A DNA stretch of 57,198 bases from Pandoraea sp. ASV26. Its GTDB lineage: Bacteria > Pseudomonadota > Gammaproteobacteria > Burkholderiales > Burkholderiaceae. Below are positions 19,089 to 28,630 of the stretch, piece after piece. The stretch lies in assembly GCF_016428915.1 (NCBI RefSeq), contig NZ_JAELTP010000026.1, positions 1-57,198 on the forward strand. Direction: 5' to 3'. The translations under genes and the position numbers were made by a program. The notes beneath the pieces were generated by a model. That model ran no database searches, had not been told where the DNA came from, and was given only the letters and a program-made list of their open reading frames with translations. The first letter of the stretch is position 1; each line of letters opens with the position of its first letter.

Positions 19089-20162
19089 TCAGACCAGACA
19101 GCGCTCCAGCCCTTGCAGGATGATGTCTTTCGGCAGCTCGGCACCAATGAACACCATCTTGGTGTTCGGCGTCTCTCCGGGTTGCCATTTCGTGCCCACG
19201 TCGCTGCCCATCATCTGGTGCACGCCCTGGAACACGACCCGTCGGTCGATGCCGCGCATGTTTAATACGCCTTTATAACGCAATAAGCGTTCGCCGTACA
19301 CCTGTAGGATGCTCCCGAGGAAATCCTCCAGCTTGGCCGGATCGAATGGCTTCTCGCTGCGGAAGACGAACGACTTGATGGCGTCGTCGTGATGCGCATG
19401 GTGGTGATGGTGCCCGTGGTCGTGACCTTCGTGAGCGCACTGGCCATGATCGTGATCGCAGTGCGAATGATCGTGGTCATGGTCATGGCCGTGGTCGTGC
19501 GAATGCTCGTCGGCAGCCAGGAAGTCCGGATCGATATCCAGCTTGTCGTTCAGGTTGAAGCCGTGGATGTCGAAGATCTGCTTGAGGTCGGCCTGACCGA
19601 AGTCGACCACCTGCTGCGGCGCGCGCGGGTTCATGTGCGCGAGGCGGTGCTTCAGATCGTGCAGCACCTCCGGCGTGACCAGATCGGCCTTGGTGATGAA
19701 CAGACGGTCGGCGAAGCCCACCTGACGCTGCACCACTTCGTGCTGATCGAGCTGCTGCGGGCCGTGCTTGGCGTCGACCAGCGTGATGATGGCATCGAGC
19801 CGGTAGGTATCGGCCACTTCGTCGTCGATGAAGAAGGTCTGCGCTACCGGGCCGGGGTTGGCCAGACCGGTCGTCTCGATCACCACGCGATCGAACTGGA
19901 TCTTGCCTGCATCGCGCTGGCTGTTCAGATCGGACAGCGCCTGCACCAGATCGCCACGGATCGTGCAGCAGATGCAGCCGTTGCTCATCTGCACGATCTG
20001 CTCGGCGTTCTCCTGCACGAGGATGTCGTTATCGATGTTCTCTTCGCCGAATTCGTTTTCGATGACGGCGATCTTCATGCCATGCGCTTCGGTCAGGATG
20101 CGCTTGAGCAACGTGGTTTTCCCGCTGCCGAGAAAGCCGGTCAGGATGGTGACGGGGGTCAT
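19089..20162 (-). CDS. COG0523 (CobW-family) GTPase, putative zinc chaperone of the ZigA/ZagA type
   Basis: 357-residue G3E-family P-loop GTPase. Walker A GFLGSGKTT (residues 9-17), the family metal motif GCICC (C63, C65, C66), and base-recognition TKAD are visible. A very His/Asp-rich insert (about residues 218-260) precedes the C-terminal domain. Members next to zur hand zinc to client enzymes when zinc is scarce; cobalamin CobW and nitrile-hydratase activators are relatives. The start at 20162 (MTPVTILTG) puts Walker A at the usual distance; the open frame to 20291 overlaps zur. Lies 91 bases after zur, probably the same operon. Confidence 0.88.
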   Translation of the reverse strand: MTPVTILTGFLGSGKTTLLKRILTEAHGMKIAVIENEFGEENIDNDILVQENAEQIVQMSNGCICCTIRGDLVQALSDLNSQRDAGKIQFDRVVIETTGLANPGPVAQTFFIDDEVADTYRLDAIITLVDAKHGPQQLDQHEVVQRQVGFADRLFITKADLVTPEVLHDLKHRLAHMNPRAPQQVVDFGQADLKQIFDIHGFNLNDKLDIDPDFLAADEHSHDHGHDHDHDHSHCDHDHGQCAHEGHDHGHHHHHAHHDDAIKSFVFRSEKPFDPAKLEDFLGSILQVYGERLLRYKGVLNMRGIDRRVVFQGVHQMMGSDVGTKWQPGETPNTKMVFIGAELPKDIILQGLERCLV

Positions 20163-20253
20163 GAATGCAATGTCCTGTTGTGATGCGGCGCGCCCGAGGC
20201 CGCCTGAATGTCGCTCACTGTACCCGAGGTAGCAAAAAGCGGCTGGAGACGCG

Positions 20254-20748
20254 TCAGTTGGGGGCGCCGGCGCACTGGGCGCAAGTGCCATGAATCATCA
20301 GCTCGACCTGTTCGCCCACGAAACCCTTGGGCAGGCGCTTGAGTTCGCGCTCACTCAATTGGGGGTGCTGGGGCCAATCGTCAAGACAGAAGGTCCGGTG
20401 ACAGCGTACACAGCGGAAATGACCGTGTTGCGTATGCGGACGAGGCGACGCGGCACGCTGCGGATCGACGTGCTCGGCCATGACGAAGCGGAAGATACGG
20501 TCGTCGCCGGCCTGCTTGATGGCCCAGCCCTGCGCGACCAGCCAGTCGAGCACACGGTAGGCCGTCACGCGATCGAGCGGATCGGTGTCGGTGGCCAGAT
20601 CGGCCAGCACTTCCTGATGGGTGAGCGGCCGGCCTGCCTTGAGCAGCAGCGCCAGCACGCGGACACGCCCCGAGGTCACGCGGCCCGATTGCTCCTGCAA
20701 GCTCGTGCGGGCCGCTTCCAGATACGGTTGTAGTTGAGTAAGGCTCAT
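20254..20748 (-). CDS. zur: Fur-family regulator, probable zinc uptake regulator Zur
   Basis: 164-residue metalloregulator. The N-terminal winged helix (LTHQEVLADLATDTDPLDRVTAYRVLD, about residues 42-68) is followed by a dimer domain with HTQHGHFRCVRC (structural CxxC), EQVELMIHG and a closing CAQC pair. This arrangement of two CxxC motifs is typical of Zur. The genomic setting (zinc GTPase directly downstream, ZnuD-like receptor nearby) supports zinc over iron. No ribosome site precedes the ATG; a TTGCAG-17-TTAAAT promoter places the transcript start almost on it, so a leaderless message is possible. Confidence 0.85.
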   Translation of the reverse strand: MSLTQLQPYLEAARTSLQEQSGRVTSGRVRVLALLLKAGRPLTHQEVLADLATDTDPLDRVTAYRVLDWLVAQGWAIKQAGDDRIFRFVMAEHVDPQRAASPRPHTQHGHFRCVRCHRTFCLDDWPQHPQLSERELKRLPKGFVGEQVELMIHGTCAQCAGAPN

Positions 20749-20754
20749 GAATCG

Positions 20755-20793
20755 ATTTAAGCACAGCGCCGCCAGCGCTGCAACCGAGTTGCA
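20755..20793 (-). promoter_or_regulatory. zur promoter with overlapping candidate Zur box
   Basis: The palindrome TGCAAC-CGA-GTTGCA (20779-20793) matches the core of the site at 18054. On the minus strand its end forms a -35 box, TTGCAG (complement of 20778-20783), followed by a 17-base spacer and TTAAAT (complement of 20755-20760). Binding here would block zur and its GTPase partner (autoregulation). The site is also about 115 bases before the divergent EamA transporter gene. Confidence 0.7.
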
Positions 20794-20907
20794 AAAAGTG
20801 AGGGCGTACGGGGAAACGCCGGAGGCTGCCGGCTGAACATAACCGAAAGTGACCGGAAGTGGACGGGCAATGCGTCATACAATTGTCACAAAAAAACAAC
20901 CGTCGCC

Positions 20908-21783
20908 ATGTCGCCCACCGCTCTCGCCCTTGTCGTCACCGCCGCATTTCTGCACGCCGCCTGGAATTTTCTCGCCAAACGCATCGACACCAGCGAAGGG
21001 GGCGGCCCGCAGCTCGTCTTCCTCTATGCGCTGCTCACCGTCGTGCTCTACACGCCGCTGGCGCTTTTCCTCCTGATCGACGCCAAGGCCAGTTGGCCCA
21101 CGGCAATGGGTTGGGCCGTCATCGCGGCGAGCGCCGTGCTGCATTACGGCTATACGCTGGTCTTGCAGCGCGGCTACCGGGTGGGCGATCTGTCGGTCGT
21201 CTACCCGCTCGCGCGCGGCACCGGGCCACTGCTGTCGTCGCTGGGCGCCATCGTTCTGCTGGGCGAACGCCCGGGCTGGCTGGCGCTCGTCGGCATCGGG
21301 CTGGTGGTCTGCGGCGTGCTGATCATCGCCGGGGGCGAGCGCCTGTTCCGGCGCGGCAGCATGCACGCCGGTGCCGGCTGGGGCGTGCTCACAGGCGGTT
21401 TCATCGCGGCGTATACGCTGGCCGACGCCTACGCCATCCGCACCCTGCTGCTCGCACCGCTCGTCTATTACTACCTGGAGAACGTGTTGCGCGTGGTGCT
21501 CTCGGCGCCGATGGCGTGCTCGCGTCCCGCGCGCATGGTCATGCTCTGGCAGTCGAACTGGCGCAAGATCGTGCTGATCGCGCTGATCTCACCGATGTCC
21601 TACTTCCTGATCCTGACGGCGCTCAAGTACGCGCCGGTCTCGCACGTCGCCCCGGCACGGGAGATGTCGATGATGATCGCCGCGCTGCTCGGCGTGCGTT
21701 TGCTGGGCGAGGGTGAGATGCACCGCCGCGTAGGCGGTGCCGTGCTGATCGCGTTGGGTGTCGTGGCGCTCACGCTGGGCTAA
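20908..21783 (+). CDS. EamA/DMT-superfamily transporter
   Basis: 291-residue inner-membrane protein with about ten membrane segments formed by two EamA repeats. The first ends near VVYPLARGTGPLLSSLGAIVLLGE, the second near APAREMSMMIAALLGVRLLGE, the typical paired drug/metabolite-transporter layout. The substrate is unknown; relatives export amino acids or metabolites. The ATG at 20908 sits just after an A-rich tract and has no strong ribosome site. Divergent from zur, so a link to zinc control is possible but unproven. Confidence 0.8.
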   Translation: MSPTALALVVTAAFLHAAWNFLAKRIDTSEGGGPQLVFLYALLTVVLYTPLALFLLIDAKASWPTAMGWAVIAASAVLHYGYTLVLQRGYRVGDLSVVYPLARGTGPLLSSLGAIVLLGERPGWLALVGIGLVVCGVLIIAGGERLFRRGSMHAGAGWGVLTGGFIAAYTLADAYAIRTLLLAPLVYYYLENVLRVVLSAPMACSRPARMVMLWQSNWRKIVLIALISPMSYFLILTALKYAPVSHVAPAREMSMMIAALLGVRLLGEGEMHRRVGGAVLIALGVVALTLG

Positions 21784-21848
21784 CGCGGGACGCACGCGGG
21801 GCTGATGCAGCGGTCGACGCCAGGGTCGACGCCGACGTTAGCAAACAC

Positions 21849-23063
21849 TCACATACGCTGTAACCAAAGCCCCTTGAGGTATTCGCCTTCGGGGAATTGC
21901 GTGAGCATCGGGTGATCCATGCCCGCCGACAGGCGACGCAGAATGCGTGCGTCGACACCGGCATCGACTGCGGCACCCGCCACGATCTTCTGGAACAGAT
22001 CGGCATCGATGGCGCCCGAGCACGAGTACGTCAGCAACTGACCGCCCGGACGCAGCAGCTTGAAGCCCGCCATATTGATGTCCTTGTACGCGCGAGCCGC
22101 ACGGTCCACGTGATGGGCCGACGGGGCGAACTTGGGCGGATCGAGCACGATCATGTCGAACGTGCGTCCCTCTTCGCGCAAGGCGCGCAGGGTCTTGAAG
22201 ACGTCGGCATCGCGCCACTCGGCACGGCTGGCGTCGAAACCATTGAGTTCGACGTTACGCGCGCCAATCGCCAGCGCCTCGCCCGACGAGTCGATCGACA
22301 GCACGCTCTGCGCACCGCCTGCCAACGCCGCCAGCGAGAAGCCGCCGGTGTAGCAGAAGCAGTTGAGCACGTCGCTGCCCTTCGCCTGCTGCTGCACGAG
22401 CAGCCTGTTGTCGCGCTGGTCGACGTAGAAGCCGGTCTTGTGTCCCTTGCGCACGTCGACGTAATACTTCACGCCGCCTTCGTACGTCGTGAGGAACTCG
22501 GGCGCTTCGGGCGGCTCGGCGCCCGCGAGCACACCGGTGATGCTCGGCAGACCTTCGCGTTCGCGCACGGCGGCGTCGGAGCGCTCGTAGACGTTCGGGC
22601 AACCGGTCACGCCGGTGAGCGCCTTGACGATGGCGTCCTTCCAGGCCTCCACGCCCGCCGCCATGAACTGGCACACGAGTTGATCCGTTACCGGCGCGCC
22701 GGGAGCGGACTGATAGCGGTCGACGATCAGGCCCGGCAGGCCGTCGGCCTCGCCGAAGATCAGGCGCGTTGCACCCGTGTCGCGCACCATCTGCTCGCGA
22801 TACGCGAGGGCTGCCGACACGCGACGCTTGAAGAAGGCATGATCGACCGGCTCGTTTTCGTCGAACGTCCACACGCGCGCGCGGATGGCCGAGACCGGGC
22901 TGAACGCGGCGCGCGCGAGGAAACGCCCGTCGGCGGCACGCACCACGACCGTTGCGCCGGAAGCCGGCTTGCCGTCCACGCGCGCCACGGCGGTGGCGTA
23001 AATCCAGGGGTGACGGCGCAGCAAGGACTTTTCTTTGCCGGGCTTGAGGGTCAAGGTATTCAT
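21849..23063 (-). CDS. rlmI: 23S rRNA m5C methyltransferase RlmI-like
   Basis: 404-residue SAM-dependent methyltransferase. An N-terminal PUA-like domain (LKPGKEKSLLRRHPWIYATAV onward, about residues 5-80) leads to a Rossmann domain. This carries DVLNCFCYTGGFSLAALAGGA (SAM site), the DPPKFAPS catalytic loop and TYSCSGAID with the likely catalytic Cys. In E. coli RlmI methylates C1962 of 23S rRNA. The start at 23063 (MNTLTLKPG) matches family N termini; the frame runs open to 23189 without similarity. Transcribed apart from xerC. Confidence 0.85.
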   Translation of the reverse strand: MNTLTLKPGKEKSLLRRHPWIYATAVARVDGKPASGATVVVRAADGRFLARAAFSPVSAIRARVWTFDENEPVDHAFFKRRVSAALAYREQMVRDTGATRLIFGEADGLPGLIVDRYQSAPGAPVTDQLVCQFMAAGVEAWKDAIVKALTGVTGCPNVYERSDAAVREREGLPSITGVLAGAEPPEAPEFLTTYEGGVKYYVDVRKGHKTGFYVDQRDNRLLVQQQAKGSDVLNCFCYTGGFSLAALAGGAQSVLSIDSSGEALAIGARNVELNGFDASRAEWRDADVFKTLRALREEGRTFDMIVLDPPKFAPSAHHVDRAARAYKDINMAGFKLLRPGGQLLTYSCSGAIDADLFQKIVAGAAVDAGVDARILRRLSAGMDHPMLTQFPEGEYLKGLWLQRM

Positions 23064-23259
23064 GCGGGACGGACCAACGGTTGCATACAGAGTGGCGGCA
23101 AGTCGCGCGAAACGCATGGAATGCACGAAACGCACGGAACACGCATGGCAGACATGGCGGCATCGCCATACGGGGGCAACACCCGTCACACGGGCAACAT
23201 GCGGGACTTGCTGGGGAAGGACGCGATTCTACACCGAGTCGCGCCGTGCGCCGCAAAGC

Positions 23260-24393
23260 TCAGGGCTTCTTGCGCGAGCGCGGATGCGCCTGATCGTAGA
23301 CCTTCGCGAGATGCTGAAAGTCGAGCTTCGTGTAGATCTGCGTGGTCGAAATATTGCTGTGGCCGAGCATTTCCTGCACGGCGCGCAGATCGCCGGACGA
23401 TTGCAGAACGTGCGTGGCGAACGAGTGACGCAGCATGTGCGGGTGGACGTGAGTCGGCAGCCCGGCCGCGAGCGCGTGACGCGCCAGCCCCTGCTGCACC
23501 GCGCGCGCGCCGATGCGTTTGCCGCGCGCCGACAGGAAGAGCGCATGCGGCTCGGCCGTTGCCAGGGGTGAGCGCATGCCGAGCCAGTCGGAGAGCGCCT
23601 GCGCCGCCTTCTCGCCCACGGGCACGCGACGCCGCTTGTTACCCTTGCCGGTCACGACCACTTCACGTTCGGACAGATCCAGCCAGCTCGCGGACCGATA
23701 ACCGTCCGCGTCCACGTAGCGATGGTCGAGGCCGGTCAGCTCCGACAGACGCAGACCCGACGAATACAACAGTTCGAACATCGCCCGGTTGCGCACGGCC
23801 TCGGCCGACGTGCCGGACACGTGCTCGACCAGCGCGCACGCCTGATCGGGCGACAGGGCCTTCGGCAACGGCTTGGGCTGTTTGGGTGCGCGCACGCCTT
23901 CGACCGGGTTGGCGGCCAGCGCAGTGCGCTGCGCGAGCCACGCGAAATAGCCACGCCAGGCGGAGAGTTTGCGAGCAATCGAGCGGCCGACGAGGCCCTC
24001 GCTGTGCAACTGCATGGCGAAGCGGCGAATGTCGCCGTGCTGAAGCGATTCGAGTGCGCGGCCACGTGCCAGACGCTGCAACTGGCGCAGGTCGCGCGTG
24101 TAGTTCTCGAGGGTGAGCGCGGCAAGCTTGCGCTCGCTGGCGAGTGAGGTGAGGTAGCTGCGGATGCCCGGCGCCAACGGTATGTCCGTGGCGTCAGCCG
24201 CTTCAGTCGCTTCAGTCGCGGCGGGCGTGCCGGATATTTCGGTCAAGCCGGACGTATTCGCGCCCGGCACATGGCCCGCCGTCTTGGGCTTGCGAGCGCG
24301 GTCCGGCGAGCCTGACGAGTGTGGCGAGGCGCGGCCGGACCGGGCTTTGGATGCCCCGCTGGCAAGGCGTGACGAACGGGTCGACGTGACCAT
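23260..24393 (-). CDS. xerC: Tyrosine recombinase XerC
   Basis: 377-residue site-specific recombinase that, with XerD, resolves chromosome dimers at dif. The core-binding domain (about residues 72-160) and catalytic domain carry the full R-K-H-R-H-Y set: SGLRLSEL, GKGNKRR, HMLRHSF, GHSNIS and IYTK. It follows dapF and the DUF484 gene in the order known from E. coli, which rules out a phage integrase. About 70 residues longer than usual: the N terminus is a low-complexity Ser/Ala/Gly/Thr tail. No ribosome site is clear at 24393, so the true start could lie nearer to LAPGIRSYLTSLA (about residue 72). Confidence 0.9.
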   Translation of the reverse strand: MVTSTRSSRLASGASKARSGRASPHSSGSPDRARKPKTAGHVPGANTSGLTEISGTPAATEATEAADATDIPLAPGIRSYLTSLASERKLAALTLENYTRDLRQLQRLARGRALESLQHGDIRRFAMQLHSEGLVGRSIARKLSAWRGYFAWLAQRTALAANPVEGVRAPKQPKPLPKALSPDQACALVEHVSGTSAEAVRNRAMFELLYSSGLRLSELTGLDHRYVDADGYRSASWLDLSEREVVVTGKGNKRRRVPVGEKAAQALSDWLGMRSPLATAEPHALFLSARGKRIGARAVQQGLARHALAAGLPTHVHPHMLRHSFATHVLQSSGDLRAVQEMLGHSNISTTQIYTKLDFQHLAKVYDQAHPRSRKKP

Positions 24394-24448
24394 GAGGTGC
24401 GGGGGATGAAGTCGTCAGATGGCCGCGGACCCGGCGTCCATCCGTCGC

Positions 24449-25117
24449 TCAGTCGTTGGCGCGCAGCTTGCCGAGCGCGGCCCCGGCCAGCTCGCCGATC
24501 TGCGTGAGGAAGTCGGTCGCCATGCCGTCGTGGAAGCGGCGGGCGTCTTCCGAACCCATCACGAGCAGGCCGAAGATCGGCCCATCGGGTGTTTGCGGAT
24601 CGCGCAGGGCGAGCAGCGCAACGGAGGCCGGATCGCTCGGTGCGCCGAGCCACGTCACCGCTTCGAAGCCGGTATTGGCACCGCAATACGGTGTAGCCAG
24701 ACTCGACGCGAAGATCTTCACCTCTTCGCTCACGCTGCGGGCGAATTCAGCCGGTTGATACGGCGCCGCCACGTTCCACAGACGCACGGCCGCGAAGGGC
24801 ACATTGAAGACGTCGCGCAGGCCGCGGGCGATGGCCTCGGGCAAGGCGTGCGGATCGCGCTCACCGAGCAGGCCGAGCGTCCACCGATGCAATTTGCCCG
24901 AGATGTCGTCGTTTTCGTGACCGTAGCGCATCAGTTCGGCGAGGCGTCGCTCGATCTGCTTGGTCTTCTCGCGCTGCATCTCGATCTGGCGCTCTTGCAG
25001 CGACACCGCACGCTGACCATGCGGGCTGGTAAGCCGCACACCGGCCAGCAATTCGGCATGGCGCTCGAAGAAGTCGGGATGCGCGATCAGGTATTCCGCA
25101 ATATCTCGGTCGTTCAT
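24449..25117 (-). CDS. DUF484 family protein
   Basis: 222-residue cytoplasmic protein: a helical N terminus with NDRDIAEYLIAHPDFFERH (the DUF484 signature), a coiled coil (about residues 45-75), then a GAF-like domain. Function is not established; homologues sit between dapF and xerC across proteobacteria, as here. The start at 25117 (MNDRDIAEYL) is the family N terminus. The gene leads into xerC by a 55-base gap. Confidence 0.85.
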   Translation of the reverse strand: MNDRDIAEYLIAHPDFFERHAELLAGVRLTSPHGQRAVSLQERQIEMQREKTKQIERRLAELMRYGHENDDISGKLHRWTLGLLGERDPHALPEAIARGLRDVFNVPFAAVRLWNVAAPYQPAEFARSVSEEVKIFASSLATPYCGANTGFEAVTWLGAPSDPASVALLALRDPQTPDGPIFGLLVMGSEDARRFHDGMATDFLTQIGELAGAALGKLRAND

Positions 25118-25268
25118 GAGTGTCCGTCTGCTGTTCGTCAACTGCCGCCAACCGCCCCCGAGCACAAGGGTGGCCCGCGGCCGCCTGGGTCGCTAAATCA
25201 GAATCCGTGAGAAACCAATATCGTACCGTCCTGCTGCCGGAGCACGGCGCCGGAACCGACGCTTTGCG

Positions 25269-26120
25269 TCAGATCTCGATCGTGCCTTCGAAGACCGTGG
25301 TGGCCGGCCCCGTCATGATGACCGGATGGCTCGCGCCCTCCCAGTCGATGGTGAGCGTGCCGCCATGCGTTTCGATGGCCACGGGCGCGCTCAGCAACCC
25401 GCGGCGGATGCCCGCCACCGCGGCCGCGCACGCGCCGGTACCGCAGGCGAGCGTCTCGCCGGCCCCACGCTCGTACACGCGCAGACGCGCATGATGCTTG
25501 TCCACCACCTGCAAGAAGCCGGCGTTCACGCGGCGCGGGAAGCGGGCGTGACGCTCGACAAGCGGGCCGTCCGTCAGAACCGGTGCGGTGTCCACGTTAT
25601 CGACCACCTGCACGGCGTGCGGGTTGCCCATCGAGACCACGGAAATCCAAGTCGTCTTGCCCGCCACGTCGAGCGGCCAGAGCGTGTCGTCGCCTTCGCG
25701 GCGGCTTTCCAGGCCGCTGGCGTCGAACGGCACGTCGGACGGCGTGAGAATCGGCGCGCCCATATCCACACTGACCTGGCCGTCGTCGCGCATCGTGAGC
25801 GTGATCACGCCCTGCTGCACTTCAACGCGCACCGAACGCTTGTCGGTCAGCCCGGCGTCGCGCACGAACTTCAGGAAGCAGCGCGCGCCGTTGCCGCAAT
25901 GCTCCACCTCGCCGCCGTCGGCGTTGAAGATGCGGTAGCGGAAGTCCACCCCCGGCAGGGCCGAGCGTTCGACGAGCAAAAGCTGATCGGCGCCCACGCC
26001 GAAATGGCGATCGGCGAGCGCACGCCACTGCTCGGGCGTGAAATCGATGGTCTGCGAGATGCCGTCGATCACGACAAAGTCGTTACCGGCGCCTTGCATC
26101 TTGAGGAATTTGAGCTTCAT
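25269..26120 (-). CDS. dapF: Diaminopimelate epimerase
   Basis: 283-residue PLP-independent epimerase converting LL- to meso-diaminopimelate for lysine and peptidoglycan. The N terminus [19 protein letters not shown] is canonical. The two catalytic cysteines are in EHCGNGARC and LACGTGACA. The start at 26120 was chosen by this match; the upstream open frame overlaps lpxL. Followed after 150 bases by the DUF484 gene and xerC. Confidence 0.95.
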   Translation of the reverse strand: MKLKFLKMQGAGNDFVVIDGISQTIDFTPEQWRALADRHFGVGADQLLLVERSALPGVDFRYRIFNADGGEVEHCGNGARCFLKFVRDAGLTDKRSVRVEVQQGVITLTMRDDGQVSVDMGAPILTPSDVPFDASGLESRREGDDTLWPLDVAGKTTWISVVSMGNPHAVQVVDNVDTAPVLTDGPLVERHARFPRRVNAGFLQVVDKHHARLRVYERGAGETLACGTGACAAAVAGIRRGLLSAPVAIETHGGTLTIDWEGASHPVIMTGPATTVFEGTIEI

Positions 26121-26163
26121 GCCGCTATTGTAGTGGAGAAGGTCGACGCGCATCCGGTGCCGG

Positions 26164-27060
26164 TCAATACACGCCCGGCTCGCCGGGCGGACGGGTCTTG
26201 AAGCGCTTGTGCACCCAGTAGTACTGCTCCGGCATCTTGAGAATCTGTTCTTCGAGGAACGCATTCATCCGGCGCGCGTCGGCGTCCGGGTCGCCGCTCG
26301 GGTAGTTCTCCCAAACCGGAAACACCTTGAGGCGGTAGCCCTTGTAGTTGGGCAGCACCTCGCCGATAAACGGCAGGATCTGGGCCCGGCCGACTTCAGC
26401 GAGGCGGGAAACGGACGTCAGCGTGCAGGTGGGAACGCCGAAAAACGGCACGAACGTGGAATTTCGCGCACCGTAGTCCATATCGGCCGCCAGCATGACC
26501 GGCTTGCCTTTGCGGAACATGCGCAGCACGTCGCGGGCACTGTCGCCGCGCGGGATCATTTCCGCGTCGAAACGGCCGCGCTGCTCGCGCGCCATGGCGT
26601 CGAACGCCGGGTTCGACATCGGGGTATAGAGCGATGCGCAAGGCCGGTGCAGCGAGTAATTGATGAACACCGAGCCCGCCTCGATGCCCACGAAGTGGAA
26701 TCCGAGCAGAATCGTCGGCGGCATGTTCGGGTCGCGCAGATCGACCGCCGAATCGAGTTCGATGAGCCGCTCCAGCTTCTTGCCGTCGGCGAACCATTGC
26801 ACGCTGCGCTCGGCGTAGCTGCGAATGGCATGCACGAACGACGCCTTGGCGACCCGTTCACGCGTCGCGTCGTCCCAATGGGGGAAACACAGGCGCAAAT
26901 TGGTGTGCACCACGCGCTTGCGCGAGCTGGGAAGGGCGTAAAGCACCCGCCCCAGGCCCGCGCCGAAGCGCGCGACCCAGCTATAGGGCAGCAGGTTCAG
27001 CCCGCGCAGCAGGCCAACGCTGAGGTAGTAACCGAGGGTTTTCTTGGGAGTGGTTGCCAT
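26164..27060 (-). CDS. lpxL: Lipid A biosynthesis acyltransferase, LpxL/HtrB family
   Basis: 298-residue inner-membrane late acyltransferase that adds a secondary acyl chain to Kdo2-lipid IVA using acyl-ACP. One N-terminal hydrophobic anchor ([18 protein letters not shown]) precedes the catalytic HFVGIEA (H-X4-E) motif near residue 120. [18 protein letters not shown] and the AADMDYG segment follow. Chain specificity cannot be read. It diverges from metK and precedes dapF by about 43 bases. Confidence 0.88.
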   Translation of the reverse strand: MATTPKKTLGYYLSVGLLRGLNLLPYSWVARFGAGLGRVLYALPSSRKRVVHTNLRLCFPHWDDATRERVAKASFVHAIRSYAERSVQWFADGKKLERLIELDSAVDLRDPNMPPTILLGFHFVGIEAGSVFINYSLHRPCASLYTPMSNPAFDAMAREQRGRFDAEMIPRGDSARDVLRMFRKGKPVMLAADMDYGARNSTFVPFFGVPTCTLTSVSRLAEVGRAQILPFIGEVLPNYKGYRLKVFPVWENYPSGDPDADARRMNAFLEEQILKMPEQYYWVHKRFKTRPPGEPGVY

Positions 27061-27087
27061 GTCGCCAGCAGAATTTCTTCAGGGGCG

Positions 27088-27248
27088 TATAATAAGCGAC
27101 ATCGCCGAGTTAACTGACAACTTGCGGGGCGATTCGACTGAGCCAACCTACCCAGGCAGTTCTTTCGACCAACTTTCCGCTAAAGCGTCGCCGCTTCCCC
27201 TCCGATGACGGCTACGTGAGTCGCCAAATTCGTTTAGAGGAGCCAGAA
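27088..27248 (+). promoter_or_regulatory. metK promoter and untranslated leader
   Basis: A perfect TATAAT at 27088-27093 implies a transcript starting near 27100 and a leader of about 150 bases. I could not match the leader to a known SAM or SAH riboswitch. It has a weak AGTT/AACT hairpin near 27109-27123. No good -35 box was found. Confidence 0.5.
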
Positions 27249-28427
27249 GTGGCGAACGATTATCTTTTTACCTCCGAATCGGTTTCTGAAGGTCACCCGG
27301 ACAAGGTTGCTGACCAGATTTCTGACGCCGTTCTCGATGCCATCCTGAAGCAGGACAAATACGCCCGCGTTGCTGCCGAAACGCTTTGCAACACGGGTCT
27401 CGTCGTGCTGGCTGGCGAAATCACCACGACCGCCACGGTCGACTACCAGCAAGTCGCGCGCGAAACGATTCGCCGCATCGGTTACGACAACACCGAATAT
27501 GGCATCGACTACAAGGGTTGCGCCGTGCTGGTCGCCTATGACCGCCAGTCGCCGGACATCGCCCAGGGCGTGGACCGTGCGCATGACGACAACCTCGATC
27601 AGGGCGCGGGCGACCAGGGCCTGATGTTCGGCTACGCCTGCGATGAAACGCCGGAACTCATGCCGCTGCCGATCTACCTGTCGCACCGTCTGGTCGAGCG
27701 CCAGTCGCAAGTGCGCCGTGACGGCCGTCTGCCCTGGCTGCGCCCGGACGCCAAGTCGCAAGTCACCATCAAGTACGTCGATGGCCGTCCGCACAGCATC
27801 GACACCGTCGTGCTTTCCACGCAACACGCGCCGGACATCGCGCTCGAAGCCCTGCGCGAAGCCGTGATCGAAGAAGTCATCAAGCCGGTGCTGCCGGCCA
27901 ACCTGATCAAGGGCGACGTCAAGTTCCTGGTGAACCCGACCGGCCGTTTCGTGATCGGTGGCCCGCAAGGCGACGCCGGCCTCACGGGCCGCAAGATCAT
28001 CGTCGACACCTACGGCGGTGCCGCACCGCACGGTGGCGGCGCGTTCTCGGGCAAGGACCCCTCGAAGGTCGACCGCTCGGCAGCCTACGCCGGCCGCTAC
28101 GTCGCGAAGAACATCGTGGCCGCCGGTCTGGCCTCGAAGTGCGTGATTCAGGTTTCGTACGCCATCGGCGTGGCCCGTCCGACGTCGGTCATGGTCAACA
28201 CCTTCGGCACCGGCAAGATCAGCGATCAACGCATCGCCGAGTTGGTCGAGAAGCACTTCGATCTGCGTCCGAAGGGCATCATCCAGATGCTCGACCTGCT
28301 GCGTCCGATCTACGAGAAGACCGCTTCCTACGGCCACTTTGGCCGTGAAGAGCCGGAATTCACGTGGGAAGCGACCGATCGCGCCGACGCCCTGCTGGCC
28401 GACGCCGGCCTGCGCGCCGTGGCCTGA
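27249..28427 (+). CDS. metK: S-adenosylmethionine synthetase
   Basis: 392-residue cytosolic enzyme making S-adenosylmethionine from methionine and ATP. N-terminal [21 protein letters not shown] carries the ATP-site His; [12 protein letters not shown] and [19 protein letters not shown] (the phosphate loop) follow. The start is GTG at 27249, with GAGGAG about 8 bases upstream, giving [10 protein letters not shown] as in relatives. An in-frame GTG at 27216 lacks such a site. A strong terminator follows. Confidence 0.96.
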   Translation: MANDYLFTSESVSEGHPDKVADQISDAVLDAILKQDKYARVAAETLCNTGLVVLAGEITTTATVDYQQVARETIRRIGYDNTEYGIDYKGCAVLVAYDRQSPDIAQGVDRAHDDNLDQGAGDQGLMFGYACDETPELMPLPIYLSHRLVERQSQVRRDGRLPWLRPDAKSQVTIKYVDGRPHSIDTVVLSTQHAPDIALEALREAVIEEVIKPVLPANLIKGDVKFLVNPTGRFVIGGPQGDAGLTGRKIIVDTYGGAAPHGGGAFSGKDPSKVDRSAAYAGRYVAKNIVAAGLASKCVIQVSYAIGVARPTSVMVNTFGTGKISDQRIAELVEKHFDLRPKGIIQMLDLLRPIYEKTASYGHFGREEPEFTWEATDRADALLADAGLRAVA

Positions 28428-28473
28428 TCGAGGACAGCATCGCCCGGCAGCCATCGGTTTCGACCGGTGGCCG

Positions 28474-28520
28474 CCAAACAAAACCCCCGCCCGGGTCGAA
28501 CCGGCGGGGGTTTTGTTTTG
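28474..28520 (+). terminator. Strong rho-independent terminator of metK
   Basis: AAACAAAACCCCCGCC pairs with GGCGGGGGTTTTGTTT around a small loop, giving a long stem with an AT-rich base and T-rich tail. It could work in both directions. Confidence 0.92.
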
Positions 28521-28630
28521 TCTCGACGCCAGATGCAAGCCCCCAGAGATTCAGGCAGCCATTTAGCGCCGGTAGCTCGACCAGCAGTTCACGCAGCTCA
28601 AGCAGCTATCCACGCATCTAAACGCCTCTA

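Noticed and set aside
23260..24393. Phage or island integrase
   Set aside because: It is a tyrosine recombinase, but its position after dapF and the DUF484 gene is the conserved xerC locus, and no attachment sites or mobile genes are nearby.
27094..27248. Known SAM-I, SAM-II or SAH riboswitch before metK
   Set aside because: I could not find the conserved cores of those RNAs by eye; only a plain leader is claimed.
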